DNA from: Bacteroides oleiciplenus YIT 12058 | GTDB lineage: Bacteria > Bacteroidota > Bacteroidia > Bacteroidales > Bacteroidaceae | DNA length: 64,000 nucleotides | Reading direction: 5' to 3' | Assembly (NCBI RefSeq): GCF_000315485.1 | Contig: NZ_JH992941.1 | Coordinates: 558,001-622,000 of the forward strand | Shown: piece after piece, positions 21,201-33,306 of the stretch | Layout: each line of letters begins with the position of its first letter | Position numbering within the stretch: the stretch's first letter is position 1 | Program-made: the position numbers and the translations under genes | The notes under the pieces: model-generated | Databases searched by the model: none | What the model was told of the DNA's origin: nothing | Seen by the model: only the letters and a program-made list of their open reading frames with translations

Positions 21201-21344
21201 GTTAGTGGAGAAAACTTATTCACTATCACGAAGTACTCAGGCATTGATCCGGAGTTCTCTTCCAGCATTCTGGATACAGGTGTCGACTCTTTCGTATATC
21301 CATTTACACGCTCTTACGTAGTAGGTTTACAAGTTACATTCTAA
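18207..21344 (+). CDS. SusC/RagA family TonB-dependent outer-membrane transporter
   Basis: A 1045-residue outer-membrane transporter that imports oligosaccharides with a SusD partner, driven by TonB. Order: signal peptide (LLSLLFVCLVPLSSLAQ), an N-terminal carboxypeptidase-regulatory-like domain (about residues 32-105, GTVTDTKGETLIGASVLEKG and VISYVGYVPQEI), a TonB-box region DEVVVVGYGTMKKSDMTGA (about 112-130), the plug (about 130-235, with LYIIDGYPGDINTINPQDIE), and a beta-barrel ending in aromatic SYVVGLQVTF. It precedes susD by 22 bases. Substrate is not evident; neighbouring GH2 and GH63 enzymes suggest a galactoside- and glucoside-containing glycan. Confidence 0.93.
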   Translation: MGKIKKYSLIQRAALLSLLFVCLVPLSSLAQTIQLTGTVTDTKGETLIGASVLEKGTTNGCITDIDGNFALTVAPNATMVISYVGYVPQEIPLKGQKTLTVTLKDDTEMLDEVVVVGYGTMKKSDMTGAISSVKSEDLMKRATTSATEALQGKIAGVSVLKSGGNAGASISVKIRGIKTMGDNEPLYIIDGYPGDINTINPQDIESMEILKDGAAAAIYGSVAANGVVIVSTKNGKAGEMKISFNTYMTVNNVAKKFEMLDSDGYLKVHNMMYDNANRKKPGYLTFTNSDGSIKNPTGANTDWQDEMLRTGIAQNYYVNVNGGSENANYSISYGHADEKGIFRGNSYIQDNARLKVNARKYIFEFDAGLNFKATQSKQPQYSLKEMYSISPLVPVYDESQEYGYGLTNMSVGDVKMQFPTNRNVMADDHYKNRKDNGYSITGNIGLTMKFAPWLTFKTTYTYDGYYANTKYHRAKYVASAQEPSLYPYNYEANSYWYQQTFENALTFMKDFGKHSVTVMAGSSIIATRKDQSTVDVEGKRTKYEVIDGQLSSSELPNGFFDPTSPTINAGKGGTYTGTGTYYEYNRASFFGRLNYSYASRYLLQVTMRTDGSSKFGKNNRWGTFPSVAVGWRISEEEFFPKNTPISNLKFRASWGRLGSESALGYYYTPVLSNSNTQWMSYLQGGNTWTGMSNLYLTNDDLRWETTDTKNIGFDFGLFNNKLNGTINYYYNTTEDLLIEKVMPPSAGIYNPTVNVGKMVNRGFELELNYGDTVNGFDYNIGVNLSTIHNEMLKADANQVLYGSAWKGSGHFVTQTLEGYPVASFWLYQTNGIFQSDAEAASYVNSKGEQLQPNAKAGDIRFVDTNSDGAIDANDKVYSGSGIPKVEANLSFSGSYKSFDLSFQLGSAWGHKLYNVNRLYYEGMDAGRNYFKSTLDAWTPQNTRTDIPRAVLGDPNQNTRESDRFLENGNFVRLRQLQLGYSLPKTLAKKLFLEKCRLYVSGENLFTITKYSGIDPEFSSSILDTGVDSFVYPFTRSYVVGLQVTF

Positions 21345-21366
21345 TTACTCAAAAACTAAAAGTAAA

Positions 21367-22905
21367 ATGAAAAAGATAATATATTTAGCATCTTTCTTAT
21401 GCACATTTATAATGGCAGGATGCGATGATTTCTTAACGTTAGAGTCTCCAGATTTGACCACCGAAAAATATTGGAGAGACCAAACAGATATAGAAGCTGG
21501 CTTATCTGCCGTATACAGTCAATTAGACAACAGGACAAATGCTTACTCCGTAGCAGAGATTAAATTTGTAGTGGAGGCATTCCGTAGTGATGAAATGATT
21601 ACAGGAGCCGATGTTAACAATTACCCGGAATGGGATGCCATGTACAACTACACCTACAACAATGAAAATGCTCGTATCAAGGAATATTGGATGAATAACT
21701 ACAATGGTATCAACTATGCGAACAATGTCCTCGATGGAATTGAGAAAGTACAGAGTTCTGCAAATAAAATGACTACAGAAGTTTGTGACAATATTACCGG
21801 TGAGACATTATTCTTACGTGCTTACTATCATTTTAAGTTAATCCTGAACTGGGAGAAAATTATTATCCGGGATGAATTTCTGCAATCAGGGAAAGCAGGA
21901 GAAGAACAAGTACACAAAGCTCTTTCCTCCCGTATGGAAGCTTGGGACTTTATTTGCAAAGAATTGGATAAGGCTGTCGGATTATTACCCCAGGACCGTC
22001 CCTCTTCCGAAGCAGGCAGAGTAACCAAAAGTGTTGCTTATGCTTACTTAGGATGGGCCTACCTTACCCGTGCCTATGAAGAAAGTAGTAAAAAGGCCGA
22101 ATATCTGACTTTGGCAGAAAAAGCTTTGAAACAGGTGACAGGTTACGAACTGGAATCAAACTATGAAAGTATGTTCAATGGCACCAATAGAAACTGTAAA
22201 GAGTCGATATTCGAACTACAATTCACCAACAGTACTGATAATGGAACATACCACAAACATGTATTACACTACTGGTTCACTTGTCCGAATATGTGGGGTT
22301 GGGATGAAATTCGGATAAGCCCAATGATGTATAATGAATTCCTTAAGGAGGGACGCATTGCCGAAAATAGTCAATATGACGCTCGCGCTTATGCTTCTAT
22401 GTATTTCGATGATCCCTATTATGCAGATGGCGGACGTATCTTAGGATATGATTATAGTGATATTTATGGTCCTGATGATGATATCAAATATAATTTCAAG
22501 AAATACCTCCCTACTACATGGGATGAATATGCCCAAGATGAAATAGGCACCAATCTTCCATTAATGCGTTATTCTAACGTATTATTAATGTTGGCTGAGG
22601 TTTTCAATGAACAACAACATCCGGAAAATGCCATACCGCTGATTAACGATATTCGACGCATACATGGTAAATTGCCAGCCATGAAAGGCAATGACTATAC
22701 AGCTGTGAAAGCACAGATTGAGCATGAACGTCTGGTTGAATTTGCTATGGAAAATTATCGCTTCTACGATTTGCGCCGTTGGGGCAAACTGGAAGAAGCA
22801 ATGCGCACGGCAGGCAGAACTAATTTTGTTGGTTCCAAACATTCTTTCTTGCCAATTCCTCTAATGGAAATTCAAAGCAACAATAAAATTAATGCAGGAG
22901 ACTAA
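21367..22905 (+). CDS. SusD/RagB family surface glycan-binding lipoprotein
   Basis: A 512-residue surface lipoprotein that forms the lid of the SusC transporter. Lipoprotein signal MKKIIYLASFLCTFIMAGC, then the usual DDFLTLESPDLTTEKYW start. TPR-like helices follow, and the C-terminal SusD region has FAMENYRFYDLRRWGKL. It ends with FLPIPLMEIQSNNKINAGD, a typical family end. There is no separate surface glycan-binding protein gene after it; a terminator follows within 26 bases, so this locus has only the transport pair in one transcript. Confidence 0.93.
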   Translation: MKKIIYLASFLCTFIMAGCDDFLTLESPDLTTEKYWRDQTDIEAGLSAVYSQLDNRTNAYSVAEIKFVVEAFRSDEMITGADVNNYPEWDAMYNYTYNNENARIKEYWMNNYNGINYANNVLDGIEKVQSSANKMTTEVCDNITGETLFLRAYYHFKLILNWEKIIIRDEFLQSGKAGEEQVHKALSSRMEAWDFICKELDKAVGLLPQDRPSSEAGRVTKSVAYAYLGWAYLTRAYEESSKKAEYLTLAEKALKQVTGYELESNYESMFNGTNRNCKESIFELQFTNSTDNGTYHKHVLHYWFTCPNMWGWDEIRISPMMYNEFLKEGRIAENSQYDARAYASMYFDDPYYADGGRILGYDYSDIYGPDDDIKYNFKKYLPTTWDEYAQDEIGTNLPLMRYSNVLLMLAEVFNEQQHPENAIPLINDIRRIHGKLPAMKGNDYTAVKAQIEHERLVEFAMENYRFYDLRRWGKLEEAMRTAGRTNFVGSKHSFLPIPLMEIQSNNKINAGD

Positions 22906-22930
22906 CGAGTAATCCTTTTTCTCTGAATAT

Positions 22931-22966
22931 GATAAACAAGACGGCCCTGCTGTCGTCTTGTTTATC
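22931..22966 (+). terminator. intrinsic terminator after susD
   Basis: GATAAACAAGACG and CGTCTTGTTTATC (13-base perfect arms) surround a ten-base loop, 26 bases after the susD stop. Confidence 0.85.
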
Positions 22967-23026
22967 TTTAAAGCTTTATCTTTGCATTTGCGAAAATAGG
23001 CTGCACCTCAGCATAAACAAGCAAGC

Positions 23027-23057
23027 TTGCTTCTGCTTTCGGTTTGCACTATCTTTG
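23027..23057 (+). promoter_or_regulatory. promoter for the LysO-type pair and probably GH2/GH63
   Basis: TTGC (23027-23030) and TATCTTTG (23050-23057) stand 19 bases apart, 20 bases before the first ATG. A further -7-like TATCTTTG is at 22977-22984. Confidence 0.55.
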
Positions 23058-23077
23058 CCCTCAAAAACGACATAGAT

Positions 23078-23356
23078 ATGTTTACAATCATCGGACTAAT
23101 GCTCACAGGAATGCTGTTGGGCTACCTCTTACGGAAACGAAATCTGAGCGGAATCCATAAAGTCATCACGGTGCTCATCTGGCTACTTCTCTTCATATTG
23201 GGTATTGAAGTGGGAGGAAACGAGCAGATTATCAAAGGACTGCACACCATCGGGCTCGAAGCCGTCATACTCACAATTGGCGGGACTTTGGGAAGCGTGA
23301 TTGCTGCCTGGGCATTGTGGAGAGCTTTATACAAACGGAAAGGAGGCCGTGCATGA
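23078..23356 (+). CDS. LysO-type lysine exporter, N-terminal half as separate gene
   Basis: A 92-residue membrane protein with three hydrophobic helices (IIGLMLTGMLLGYLL, VITVLIWLLLFILGIEVGG, AVILTIGGTLGSVIAAWALW). It matches the N-terminal domain of LysO (YbjE), the lysine exporter that is one polypeptide of about 300 residues in enterobacteria. The start at 23078 was chosen because the promoter's -7 box lies at 23050-23057, inside the longer frame. Its stop overlaps the start of the next gene by four bases (ATGA), indicating coupled translation. Substrate assignment is by family only. Confidence 0.75.
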   Translation: MFTIIGLMLTGMLLGYLLRKRNLSGIHKVITVLIWLLLFILGIEVGGNEQIIKGLHTIGLEAVILTIGGTLGSVIAAWALWRALYKRKGGRA

Positions 23357-23958
23357 AAGGAAGTCTCATCATAGTCGGCTTTTTTGTGCTGGGGACACTC
23401 TGCGGAGTCTTTCACCTGATACCTATCGATATCGTAATAGATAGTAAAGTCAGCTTTTATGCACTTTGCGCACTGATGTTCAGTGTAGGGCTAAGTGTAG
23501 GCAACGACCCGCAAACGTTGAAAAACTTCCGTTCACTCAATCCACGGTTGATATTCCTGCCTATCATGACCATTCTGGGTACGTTAGCAGGTTCTGCCGC
23601 AGTCAGCCTGATATTGACACACCGCTCACTGACGGACTGCCTGGCTGTAGGCTCGGGCTTCGGATACTATTCACTCTCCAGCATTTTCATCACTGAATAC
23701 AAAGGAGCCGAATTGGGAACCATCGCCCTGCTCGCCAATATCAGCCGCGAGATACTGACACTACTGGCTGCTCCTTTGCTGGTGCGCTGGTTCGGTAACC
23801 TCGCCCCCATCTCAGCCGGAGGAGCAACTACCATGGACACCACACTGCCCATCATTACACGCACATCCGGACAACAATTCGTTGTAGTTTCCATCTTCCA
23901 CGGGTTCGTGGTCGATTTCAGCGTCCCATTTCTTGTGACCCTGTTTTGTTCGATATAA
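23353..23958 (+). CDS. LysO-type lysine exporter, C-terminal half
   Basis: A 201-residue membrane protein with five or six hydrophobic helices. It carries the family's conserved stretches ALMFSVGLSVGNDPQTL, VGSGFGYYSLSSIF and SAGGATTMDTTLPIITRTSG, and matches the C-terminal part of LysO. It is translated through an ATGA overlap with the first half, so together they should make a two-subunit version of the exporter. The GH2 gene starts 21 bases after its stop, suggesting one transcript with the glycoside hydrolases. Confidence 0.8.
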   Translation: MKGSLIIVGFFVLGTLCGVFHLIPIDIVIDSKVSFYALCALMFSVGLSVGNDPQTLKNFRSLNPRLIFLPIMTILGTLAGSAAVSLILTHRSLTDCLAVGSGFGYYSLSSIFITEYKGAELGTIALLANISREILTLLAAPLLVRWFGNLAPISAGGATTMDTTLPIITRTSGQQFVVVSIFHGFVVDFSVPFLVTLFCSI

Positions 23959-27132
<3,174 letters not shown>

Positions 27133-27157
27133 CATTAAATTCATAATAATAAGGAAT

Positions 27158-29086
27158 ATGAAACACAAGTTTATACACATCATTTATTTTACACTACTAG
27201 TTGCAGGCCTCACCGCCTGCAACTCCGGTAGCAAGAAAATCGCGGAGCAAAGGTACACTTTCAATAACATACTGGATATTGCCTATACTCCCGACACCCT
27301 GCACCGTTGCTACGGCTGGTTCACAGACGCCGGCTCATGGATGGGCTTCACCCTTCCCGAAAAGGCGCAATGGGTGAACGGCTTCTGCGGCCCGTTCAGT
27401 CTGGACATGTTCCGCCGCCAATGGATGGCACAGTCCGCCGTCACCGTAGATTTCGCTGGAAGCGCTTCGGGCAACTTTCTTCCCGACTCTACCTGCTACT
27501 TCCCCGGCGAACTCTACATGTCCGCCCACTCCGATGCAGGAAGCATCGCGCAACGGCTCAACTTTGTCGACGCCTCAACCGCCCTTCTGCGCATAGAGTC
27601 CGGTAAAGCGGAAGACCTGCTTCTGACAGGCAGTCAATGGGGAAAAGACGTAACCATTGCCATAGAGCAAAACTCCGTTATCGCACGCCACCCCAGCGGA
27701 GAAAGCGTGACCGTAACATTCACTCCCGACGTGACACTTTCCCAAACGGAAAACAACTACACAGCCCTTATCCATAGCCCCAAGTATCCTATCCATGTAG
27801 CCATTTCCTTTTTCACCTCCGAAAAAGAAATGATCGCCGGATTACAGAACCTCCCTACCCTACTCAACAATCCCGGAAAAGCTTTGCAAGCCAATGCCGA
27901 ACGCTGGGAGGGGTATTTAACCAAGATTCTGCGCAAGGATATGAAACCTGAATACGACCGCATTGCTGTGAAAGCCGTAACCACTCTTATCTCCAACTGG
28001 CGCACGCACCGCGGCGGATTACTTCACGAAGGTATTGTTCCGAGCCATGCCGTAGGCTACTTTGTCGGATTCTGGGCATGGGACAGTTGGCGCTTCAGTG
28101 CCGGAACTGCCAAGTTCGACCCCGAACTGGCAAAGAATAACATCCGCGCCATGTTCGATTACCAGCAACCGGACGGCATGGTTATCGACTGCATCTACAC
28201 CGACCCGTCGGAAAACAATGCCCGCGACAGCAAACCGCCTTTGGTATGTTGGGCAGTAGACGAAATCTTCACACACACGGATGACACCGCTTTCGTTGCC
28301 GAAATGTATCCGCAACTGCTCTCTTACTACAAATGGTGGTATCAGAAACGTGACCACAACCGTAACGGCATGTGTGAATACGGCGCAACAGATGGCACAC
28401 TGGAAGCTGCCGCATGGGAAAGCGGCATGGACAATGCCATTCGTTTCGACAACGCCGTAATGCTGAAGAATGACGGAGCCGATGATGCCTGGAGCATGGA
28501 TCAGGAAAGCGTAGACCTGAATGCTTATCTGGCCTTGGAGTGCAAACTACTGAAGAAGTTTGCCGTACTGCTGAACGTGGCTTTCGACGGTCCCGACTAT
28601 AGCGATAAAGTAGCAGATTACTTCTTCGACAAGCAAGTCAATTTCTTCTTCGACCGCCGCCTGAAAGATGGCTCCTTCATCGAAGAACCGGGGTGCGAAG
28701 CTTATACTCCGCTATGGACACAGATTGCCACGCAATCGCAGGTGGACAGCATGTTGCCCATGCTACAAGACACCGCGAAGTTCTCCACGTATATCCCCTT
28801 CCCGACCATTGCCGCAGATAATCCCAAGTATAACCCGCGCGGCTACTGGCGTGGCCCCATCTGGCTGGACCAGACTTATTTCGCCATTCGCGGCTTGAGA
28901 AACTACGGGTATCAGAAGTTGGCTGACGAATATACCTTGCAGGTATTCGACCGCCTGAGCGGACTGAAAGAAGGTGCGCCCATCCATGAGAACTACGGCA
29001 CGCATACCGGAGAACGACTGAAAGCACCGCACTTTAGTTGGAGTTCATCACACCTGTTGATGATGTACGATGACTACGGAAAGTAA
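27158..29086 (+). CDS. GH63-type alpha-glucosidase-like lipoprotein
   Basis: A 642-residue lipoprotein (signal MKHKFIHIIYFTLLVAGLTAC). After a beta-rich N-terminal part (to about residue 250) it has an (alpha/alpha)6 barrel of clan GH-G: FWAWDSWRFSAGTAKFD with the probable acid Asp near 308, YGATDGTLEAAAWESGMDNA near 410, and NPRGYWRGPIWLDQTYFAIRG near 570, ending with HENYGTHTGE and PHFSWSSSHLLMM. This is the GH63 glucosidase/trehalase-like fold, so it likely cleaves a terminal alpha-linked glucose or mannose residue. ATG 27158 was chosen since it begins the lipoprotein signal and has AAGGA upstream; the upstream codons overlap the GH2 gene in another frame. Confidence 0.85.
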   Translation: MKHKFIHIIYFTLLVAGLTACNSGSKKIAEQRYTFNNILDIAYTPDTLHRCYGWFTDAGSWMGFTLPEKAQWVNGFCGPFSLDMFRRQWMAQSAVTVDFAGSASGNFLPDSTCYFPGELYMSAHSDAGSIAQRLNFVDASTALLRIESGKAEDLLLTGSQWGKDVTIAIEQNSVIARHPSGESVTVTFTPDVTLSQTENNYTALIHSPKYPIHVAISFFTSEKEMIAGLQNLPTLLNNPGKALQANAERWEGYLTKILRKDMKPEYDRIAVKAVTTLISNWRTHRGGLLHEGIVPSHAVGYFVGFWAWDSWRFSAGTAKFDPELAKNNIRAMFDYQQPDGMVIDCIYTDPSENNARDSKPPLVCWAVDEIFTHTDDTAFVAEMYPQLLSYYKWWYQKRDHNRNGMCEYGATDGTLEAAAWESGMDNAIRFDNAVMLKNDGADDAWSMDQESVDLNAYLALECKLLKKFAVLLNVAFDGPDYSDKVADYFFDKQVNFFFDRRLKDGSFIEEPGCEAYTPLWTQIATQSQVDSMLPMLQDTAKFSTYIPFPTIAADNPKYNPRGYWRGPIWLDQTYFAIRGLRNYGYQKLADEYTLQVFDRLSGLKEGAPIHENYGTHTGERLKAPHFSWSSSHLLMMYDDYGK

Positions 29087-29110
29087 AACGTAAAAATAAG
29101 AATTAATATA

Positions 29111-29150
29111 TTTCCAACAGGAAGAAGCTCGTGTTTCTTCCTGTTGGAAA
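29111..29150. terminator. bidirectional intrinsic terminator
   Basis: Two 16-base perfect arms (29111-29126 and 29135-29150) around an eight-base loop, between the convergent GH63 gene and the pyrophosphatase gene. A-rich and T-rich flanks on both sides suggest it serves both. Confidence 0.9.
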
Positions 29151-29169
29151 TAAAATTAAATGCCTGCGC

Positions 29170-31377
29170 TTATTGGAAAAGACTCCACGCAACGGTAAGT
29201 CCCGCCATAACAATAGCCACCATACTCATCAGCTTAATAAGAATGTTCAGACTCGGACCAGAAGTATCTTTAAACGGGTCACCTACCGTGTCACCTACCA
29301 CAGTGGCCTTGTGCACCTCGCTACCTTTACCGCCGAAATTGCCTTCTTCCACATATTTCTTGGCATTGTCCCATGCACCGCCTGCGTTCGCCATGAAGAT
29401 GGCAAGAACGAAACCACTGCTCAGACCACCAATCAACAGACCAAGTACGCCGGGCACACCAAAGATTAAACCTGTCGCAATTGGAGCAATAATGGCTATC
29501 AGCGAAGGCACAACCATTTCACGCTGTGCGCCCTTTGTGGAAATCTCCACGCAGCGTTCGTAATCCGGTTCTGTTTCTCCTGTAAGAATTCCCTTAATTT
29601 CACGGAACTGGCGACGCACTTCATCCACCATATGACCAGCCGCACGACCAACGGCATTCATCGTCAGTCCGCAGAAAAGGAATGCCATCATACTACCCAG
29701 AAACATGCCGGAAAGTACTTTCGGATTCATCAGCGTTACATCATAATGATACATGAAATCGAAAAATGTAGCATCCTGAAGAGGCACAGAATCACCATGA
29801 GGAAGTGTTAAATCGACGGTTCCCATGCGAGTCAGTCCGATACGGATTTCTTCAATGTAAGAAGCAAGCAAAGCCAGTCCGGTGAGGGCGGCAGAGCCGA
29901 TTGCAAAACCCTTTCCGGTTGCGGCAGTGGTGTTACCCAAAGAATCGAGAGCATCCGTGCGTTTACGGACCTCTTCGCCCAAACCGGCCATTTCGGCATT
30001 ACCACCGGCATTGTCGGCAATAGGGCCATAAGCATCTGTAGCAAGGGTAATGCCTAAAGTGGAGAGCATACCCACGGCGGCAATACCAATACCATAAAGC
30101 CCCATACCCACATTGGCGAACTCAAATCCGGAAGCGAAGAGATAAGAGGCAATAATACCTACCACTACGGCAATCACAGGGATTGCTGTGGAGAGCATAC
30201 CCAAACCGATACCGGAAATAATCACCGTTGCCGGACCGGTCTTTCCGCTTTCACTAAGTTTCTGAGTGGGACGATAGGATTGCGAAGTATAATATTCCGT
30301 AGAACGACCGATAATGATGCCGACCACCAATCCTACTACTACGGCACAGGATATCCACATCCAGTTTTCCAGTCCCAGCAGCCAAAGGATAAAGAAAGTG
30401 GCGAAAACAATCAGCACAGAGCTCAAGTTAGTGCCCAGAGCCAGAGAGCCCAGCAAATCTTTCATGGTAGCATTCTCTTTGGTACGCACGGAGAAAATGC
30501 CGATGATGGAAAGAAGAATACCCACAGCTGCAATCAGCATCGGAGCAATAACAGCTTTGAATTGCATGGCGGTATCTCCCGTATGGATAAATGCCGCAGC
30601 ACCCAAAGCGGCAGTTGCCAAGATGGAGCCACAATAACTTTCGTAAAGGTCGGCACCCATACCGGCTACGTCACCTACATTATCGCCTACGTTATCGGCA
30701 ATCGTAGCAGGATTGCGCGGGTCATCTTCGGGGATGCCGGCTTCTACTTTACCTACCAGGTCGGCACCCACATCGGCAGCTTTCGTATAGATACCACCGC
30801 CTACACGGGCAAAGAGCGCTTGCGTGGAAGCACCCATACCGAAAGTCAACATGGTGGTAGTGATGATGCAGAGTTTGTGAGTCGGAGTCAGGGCATCTGC
30901 GGGAATAACCGCGTTGAGTAGAAGATACCAAAAGGAAATATCGAGCAAACCCAAGCCTACTACAACCAATCCCATCACTGCACCGCTACGGAAAGCCACA
31001 CGCAATCCTGCGTTCAGTGAACTACGGGCAGCATTTGCCGTACGCGCCGAAGCATACGTAGCCGTCTTCATGCCGAGGAAACCGGAAAGGCCGGAGAAGA
31101 AACCGCCCGTCAGGAAAGCAATTGGTACCCAATGGTTCTGCACATTGAAGCCATAAGCCATAATAGCAAAAAGGATAACCAGTCCCAGAAATACCCAGGC
31201 AACAATCTTGTATTGTTGCTTCAGATAAGACATAGCCCCCTTGCGTACAGCGGCAGCAATCTTTATCATTTGTGGAGTACCCTCGCTCTCCTTCATCATT
31301 TGCTTATGAAAATAATAAGCAAAACAGAGAGCCAAAACAGAAGCGGCCGGAATCAGCCAGAAAAGCAAACTGTCCAT
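29170..31377 (-). CDS. hppA: membrane-bound ion-translocating pyrophosphatase, K+-dependent type
   Basis: Inner-membrane pump that hydrolyses pyrophosphate and moves Na+ or H+. The 735-residue protein has about 16 membrane helices. The pyrophosphate-binding region near residues 200-245 is intact ([38 protein letters not shown]), and the second motif [10 protein letters not shown] is near 455. The segment [13 protein letters not shown] near 480 has Ala-Ala after GNTT, the signature of K+-dependent members (independent ones have Lys there). Ion specificity, Na+ or H+, is not decided here. It has its own promoter. Confidence 0.95.
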   Translation of the reverse strand: MDSLLFWLIPAASVLALCFAYYFHKQMMKESEGTPQMIKIAAAVRKGAMSYLKQQYKIVAWVFLGLVILFAIMAYGFNVQNHWVPIAFLTGGFFSGLSGFLGMKTATYASARTANAARSSLNAGLRVAFRSGAVMGLVVVGLGLLDISFWYLLLNAVIPADALTPTHKLCIITTTMLTFGMGASTQALFARVGGGIYTKAADVGADLVGKVEAGIPEDDPRNPATIADNVGDNVGDVAGMGADLYESYCGSILATAALGAAAFIHTGDTAMQFKAVIAPMLIAAVGILLSIIGIFSVRTKENATMKDLLGSLALGTNLSSVLIVFATFFILWLLGLENWMWISCAVVVGLVVGIIIGRSTEYYTSQSYRPTQKLSESGKTGPATVIISGIGLGMLSTAIPVIAVVVGIIASYLFASGFEFANVGMGLYGIGIAAVGMLSTLGITLATDAYGPIADNAGGNAEMAGLGEEVRKRTDALDSLGNTTAATGKGFAIGSAALTGLALLASYIEEIRIGLTRMGTVDLTLPHGDSVPLQDATFFDFMYHYDVTLMNPKVLSGMFLGSMMAFLFCGLTMNAVGRAAGHMVDEVRRQFREIKGILTGETEPDYERCVEISTKGAQREMVVPSLIAIIAPIATGLIFGVPGVLGLLIGGLSSGFVLAIFMANAGGAWDNAKKYVEEGNFGGKGSEVHKATVVGDTVGDPFKDTSGPSLNILIKLMSMVAIVMAGLTVAWSLFQ

Positions 31378-31412
31378 AGTGTTAGTATTTTAAGAATTAA
31401 GTATTTGAGGGC

Positions 31413-31444
31413 TAAATATATTAATTCTCTTCGAGAAAGACAAA
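31413..31444 (-). promoter_or_regulatory. promoter for hppA
   Basis: On the minus strand TTTG (31444-31441) and TATATTTA (31420-31413) are separated by 20 bases, 35 bases before the hppA start. Confidence 0.65.
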
Positions 31445-31541
31445 CAAAACAGGAATTACCTTTGCAGCGGGATTTGTTTTTTCGTGATAACGCAATGTCC
31501 AAAGAATGAGACTACTACAAGGGAATCTCCGGGTATAAAAA

Positions 31542-31651
31542 AACAGACGGTCTATTTGCCATGAACAGACCGTCTGTTTAGGATAAACAGACCATGTATT
31601 TCAAGCAAACAGACCATCTGTTTCGAGTGAACAGACGGTCTGTTTTATTAT
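31542..31651. repeat. 22-base palindromic repeat array (array C), five exact-length units
   Basis: Five units of exactly 22 bases begin at 31542, 31564, 31586, 31608 and 31630. Each starts with a 16-base palindrome of the type AACAGACGGTCTGTTT (units 1 and 3 are imperfect) followed by six variable bases. The last unit runs into the stop codon of the YbjQ-like gene (31648-31650). The remaining 31445-31541 bases before it show nothing recognisable. Confidence 0.93.
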
Positions 31652-31968
31652 TCTACAGTAACAGCTGTGCCACAAGCAGTTACCATCAACATACTGCCAC
31701 TGCCGCCAACTGTTTCATAATCCAGATCCACACCAATCACAGCATTGGCTCCGAGCGCCCTGGCATGCTCCTGCATCTCACGCAGAGCAATGTCTTTCGC
31801 TTCGCGCAGCACTTCTTCGTAAGAGCCACTACGTCCGCCCACTACGTCACGGATGCTGGCAAAGAAATCACGGAATACATTGGCACCTATAATCGTCTCG
31901 CCGGAAACGATACCGTAATAGCGAGTGATACGTGCACCCTCAATAACAGGGGTTGTTGTTACTAACAT
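31648..31968 (-). CDS. YbjQ/UPF0145 family protein
   Basis: A 106-residue soluble protein of the YbjQ/UPF0145 family, once called heavy-metal-binding domain; role not established. The family pattern is clear: the start [20 protein letters not shown], middle [20 protein letters not shown], and end [16 protein letters not shown]. It follows sufS by 17 bases on the minus strand, so it is probably the last gene of the suf transcript. Array C lies at its stop codon in place of an ordinary terminator. Confidence 0.88.
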   Translation of the reverse strand: MLVTTTPVIEGARITRYYGIVSGETIIGANVFRDFFASIRDVVGGRSGSYEEVLREAKDIALREMQEHARALGANAVIGVDLDYETVGGSGSMLMVTACGTAVTVE

Positions 31969-31985
31969 AATCTTTATTTTTTAAG

Positions 31986-33200
31986 TTAAAACATCTTACT
32001 AACCCGCTCAATACCTGCCACCAGGACATCTACTTCTTCTCTCGTATTATAAAGTCCGAAAGAAGCACGCACCGTACCTTCAATGCCGAGACGTTGCATC
32101 AACGGCTGGGCACAATGGTGTCCTGTGCGTACGGCGATGCCGAGGCGATCGAGCAATGTACCCATATCGAAGTGATGAATATCGTCTACCAAGAAAGAGA
32201 TGACACTCCCCTTCTCTGCCGCTTCACCAAAGATGCGCATACCGGGAATAGTCTTCAAACGCTGCGTGGCATATTCCGTCAGTTCATGCTCATAGGCGGC
32301 AATCTTGTCCATACCAATGGCAGAGACATAATCCAGAGCTTTGGCCAGTCCCGTAGTTCCAATATAGTCGGGGGTGCCTGCCTCGAACTTGAAAGGGAGT
32401 TCATTATAGGTAGTCCGTTCAAAGGAGACGTGCTGTATCATCTCGCCCCCACCCTGATAAGGAGGAAGCTTATTCAGCCATTCCTCTTTGCCATAAAGCA
32501 CACCTACACCTGTAGGGCCATATACTTTATGTCCTGAGAATACAAGGAAATCAGCATCAAGGTCCTGCACATCCACCGCCATGTGGGGAATGGACTGCGC
32601 AGCGTCCACCAGAAAAGGCACTCCGTGAGCATGGGCAGTAGCAATCATCTCCTTGATAGGATTGACCGTACCCAATACATTGGATACATGCACAACGCTG
32701 ACAATCTTCGTCCGATCCGTGAAAAGCTTTTCATATTCATCCAGCAGGAGTTCACCGCGGTCGTTCATCGGAATAACTTTGAGTTTGATGTTCTTCCGTT
32801 CAGCCAACAGTTGCCAGGGTACAATATTACTATGATGCTCCATCACCGAAACAATCACTTCATCACCCGGACTCATAATCGCTTCACCAAAGGTGGACGC
32901 CAGCAAATTGATGCTTTCCGTTGTTCCCCGCGTAAATACAATTTCGTTCGTGGAACCAGCATTGATGAACTTCCGTACTGTCTCACGACTTGCTTCATGC
33001 AGTTCCGTAGCTTGCTGCGAAAGAAAATGTACGCCACGATGCACATTCGCATTAACAGAATAATATTCATCCGTAATGGCTTCTACCACACAACGCGGCT
33101 TCTGGGTAGTTGCTGCATTATCAAGGTAAACCAACGGCTTGCCATACACTTCACGGGAAAGTATCGGGAAATCGGCTCTTATCTTTTGAATGTTATACAT
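31986..33200 (-). CDS. sufS: cysteine desulfurase SufS
   Basis: PLP enzyme that takes sulfur from cysteine for iron-sulfur cluster assembly. The 404-residue protein has the group II desulfurase layout: YLDNAATTQKP at the N-terminus, NVHRGVHFLSQQAT, the PLP lysine in FSGHKVYGPTGVG (near residue 225) and the persulfide cysteine in RTGHHCAQPLM (near residue 362). No sufE or sufU gene is nearby in the window. It follows sufD after 104 bases containing an AT-rich inverted repeat, so its expression may be partly separate. Confidence 0.96.
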   Translation of the reverse strand: MYNIQKIRADFPILSREVYGKPLVYLDNAATTQKPRCVVEAITDEYYSVNANVHRGVHFLSQQATELHEASRETVRKFINAGSTNEIVFTRGTTESINLLASTFGEAIMSPGDEVIVSVMEHHSNIVPWQLLAERKNIKLKVIPMNDRGELLLDEYEKLFTDRTKIVSVVHVSNVLGTVNPIKEMIATAHAHGVPFLVDAAQSIPHMAVDVQDLDADFLVFSGHKVYGPTGVGVLYGKEEWLNKLPPYQGGGEMIQHVSFERTTYNELPFKFEAGTPDYIGTTGLAKALDYVSAIGMDKIAAYEHELTEYATQRLKTIPGMRIFGEAAEKGSVISFLVDDIHHFDMGTLLDRLGIAVRTGHHCAQPLMQRLGIEGTVRASFGLYNTREEVDVLVAGIERVSKMF

Positions 33201-33230
33201 GTTTCTTTTAAGTATAAAATATTAATTATT

Positions 33231-33306
33231 AGGTAGTAATTCTATGCAGCGGCATCATGCGCAGCCAATTAATATTTAATAATTAATATCTAATAATTAC
33301 ATACCT
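33231..33306. repeat. AT-rich imperfect inverted repeat between sufD and sufS
   Basis: AGGTAGTAATT (33231-33241) and AATTACATACCT (33295-33306) are nearly complementary and enclose AT-rich TTAAT repeats and a GC-rich TGCAGCGGCATCATGCGCAGC piece. The right arm overlaps the sufD stop. It may weaken read-through into sufS. Confidence 0.4.

Noticed and set aside
23317..23352. Upstream start for the second LysO gene
   Set aside because: It overlaps the first gene by about 40 bases, while ATG 23353 has the typical ATGA coupling and a ribosome site.
31457..31464. Plus-strand promoter TACCTTTG upstream of hppA
   Set aside because: No plus-strand gene follows and there is no -33 partner.
31542..31651. 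Protein-coding repeat
   Set aside because: A period of 22 is not a multiple of three, and stops occur in the frames, so a coding function is unlikely.
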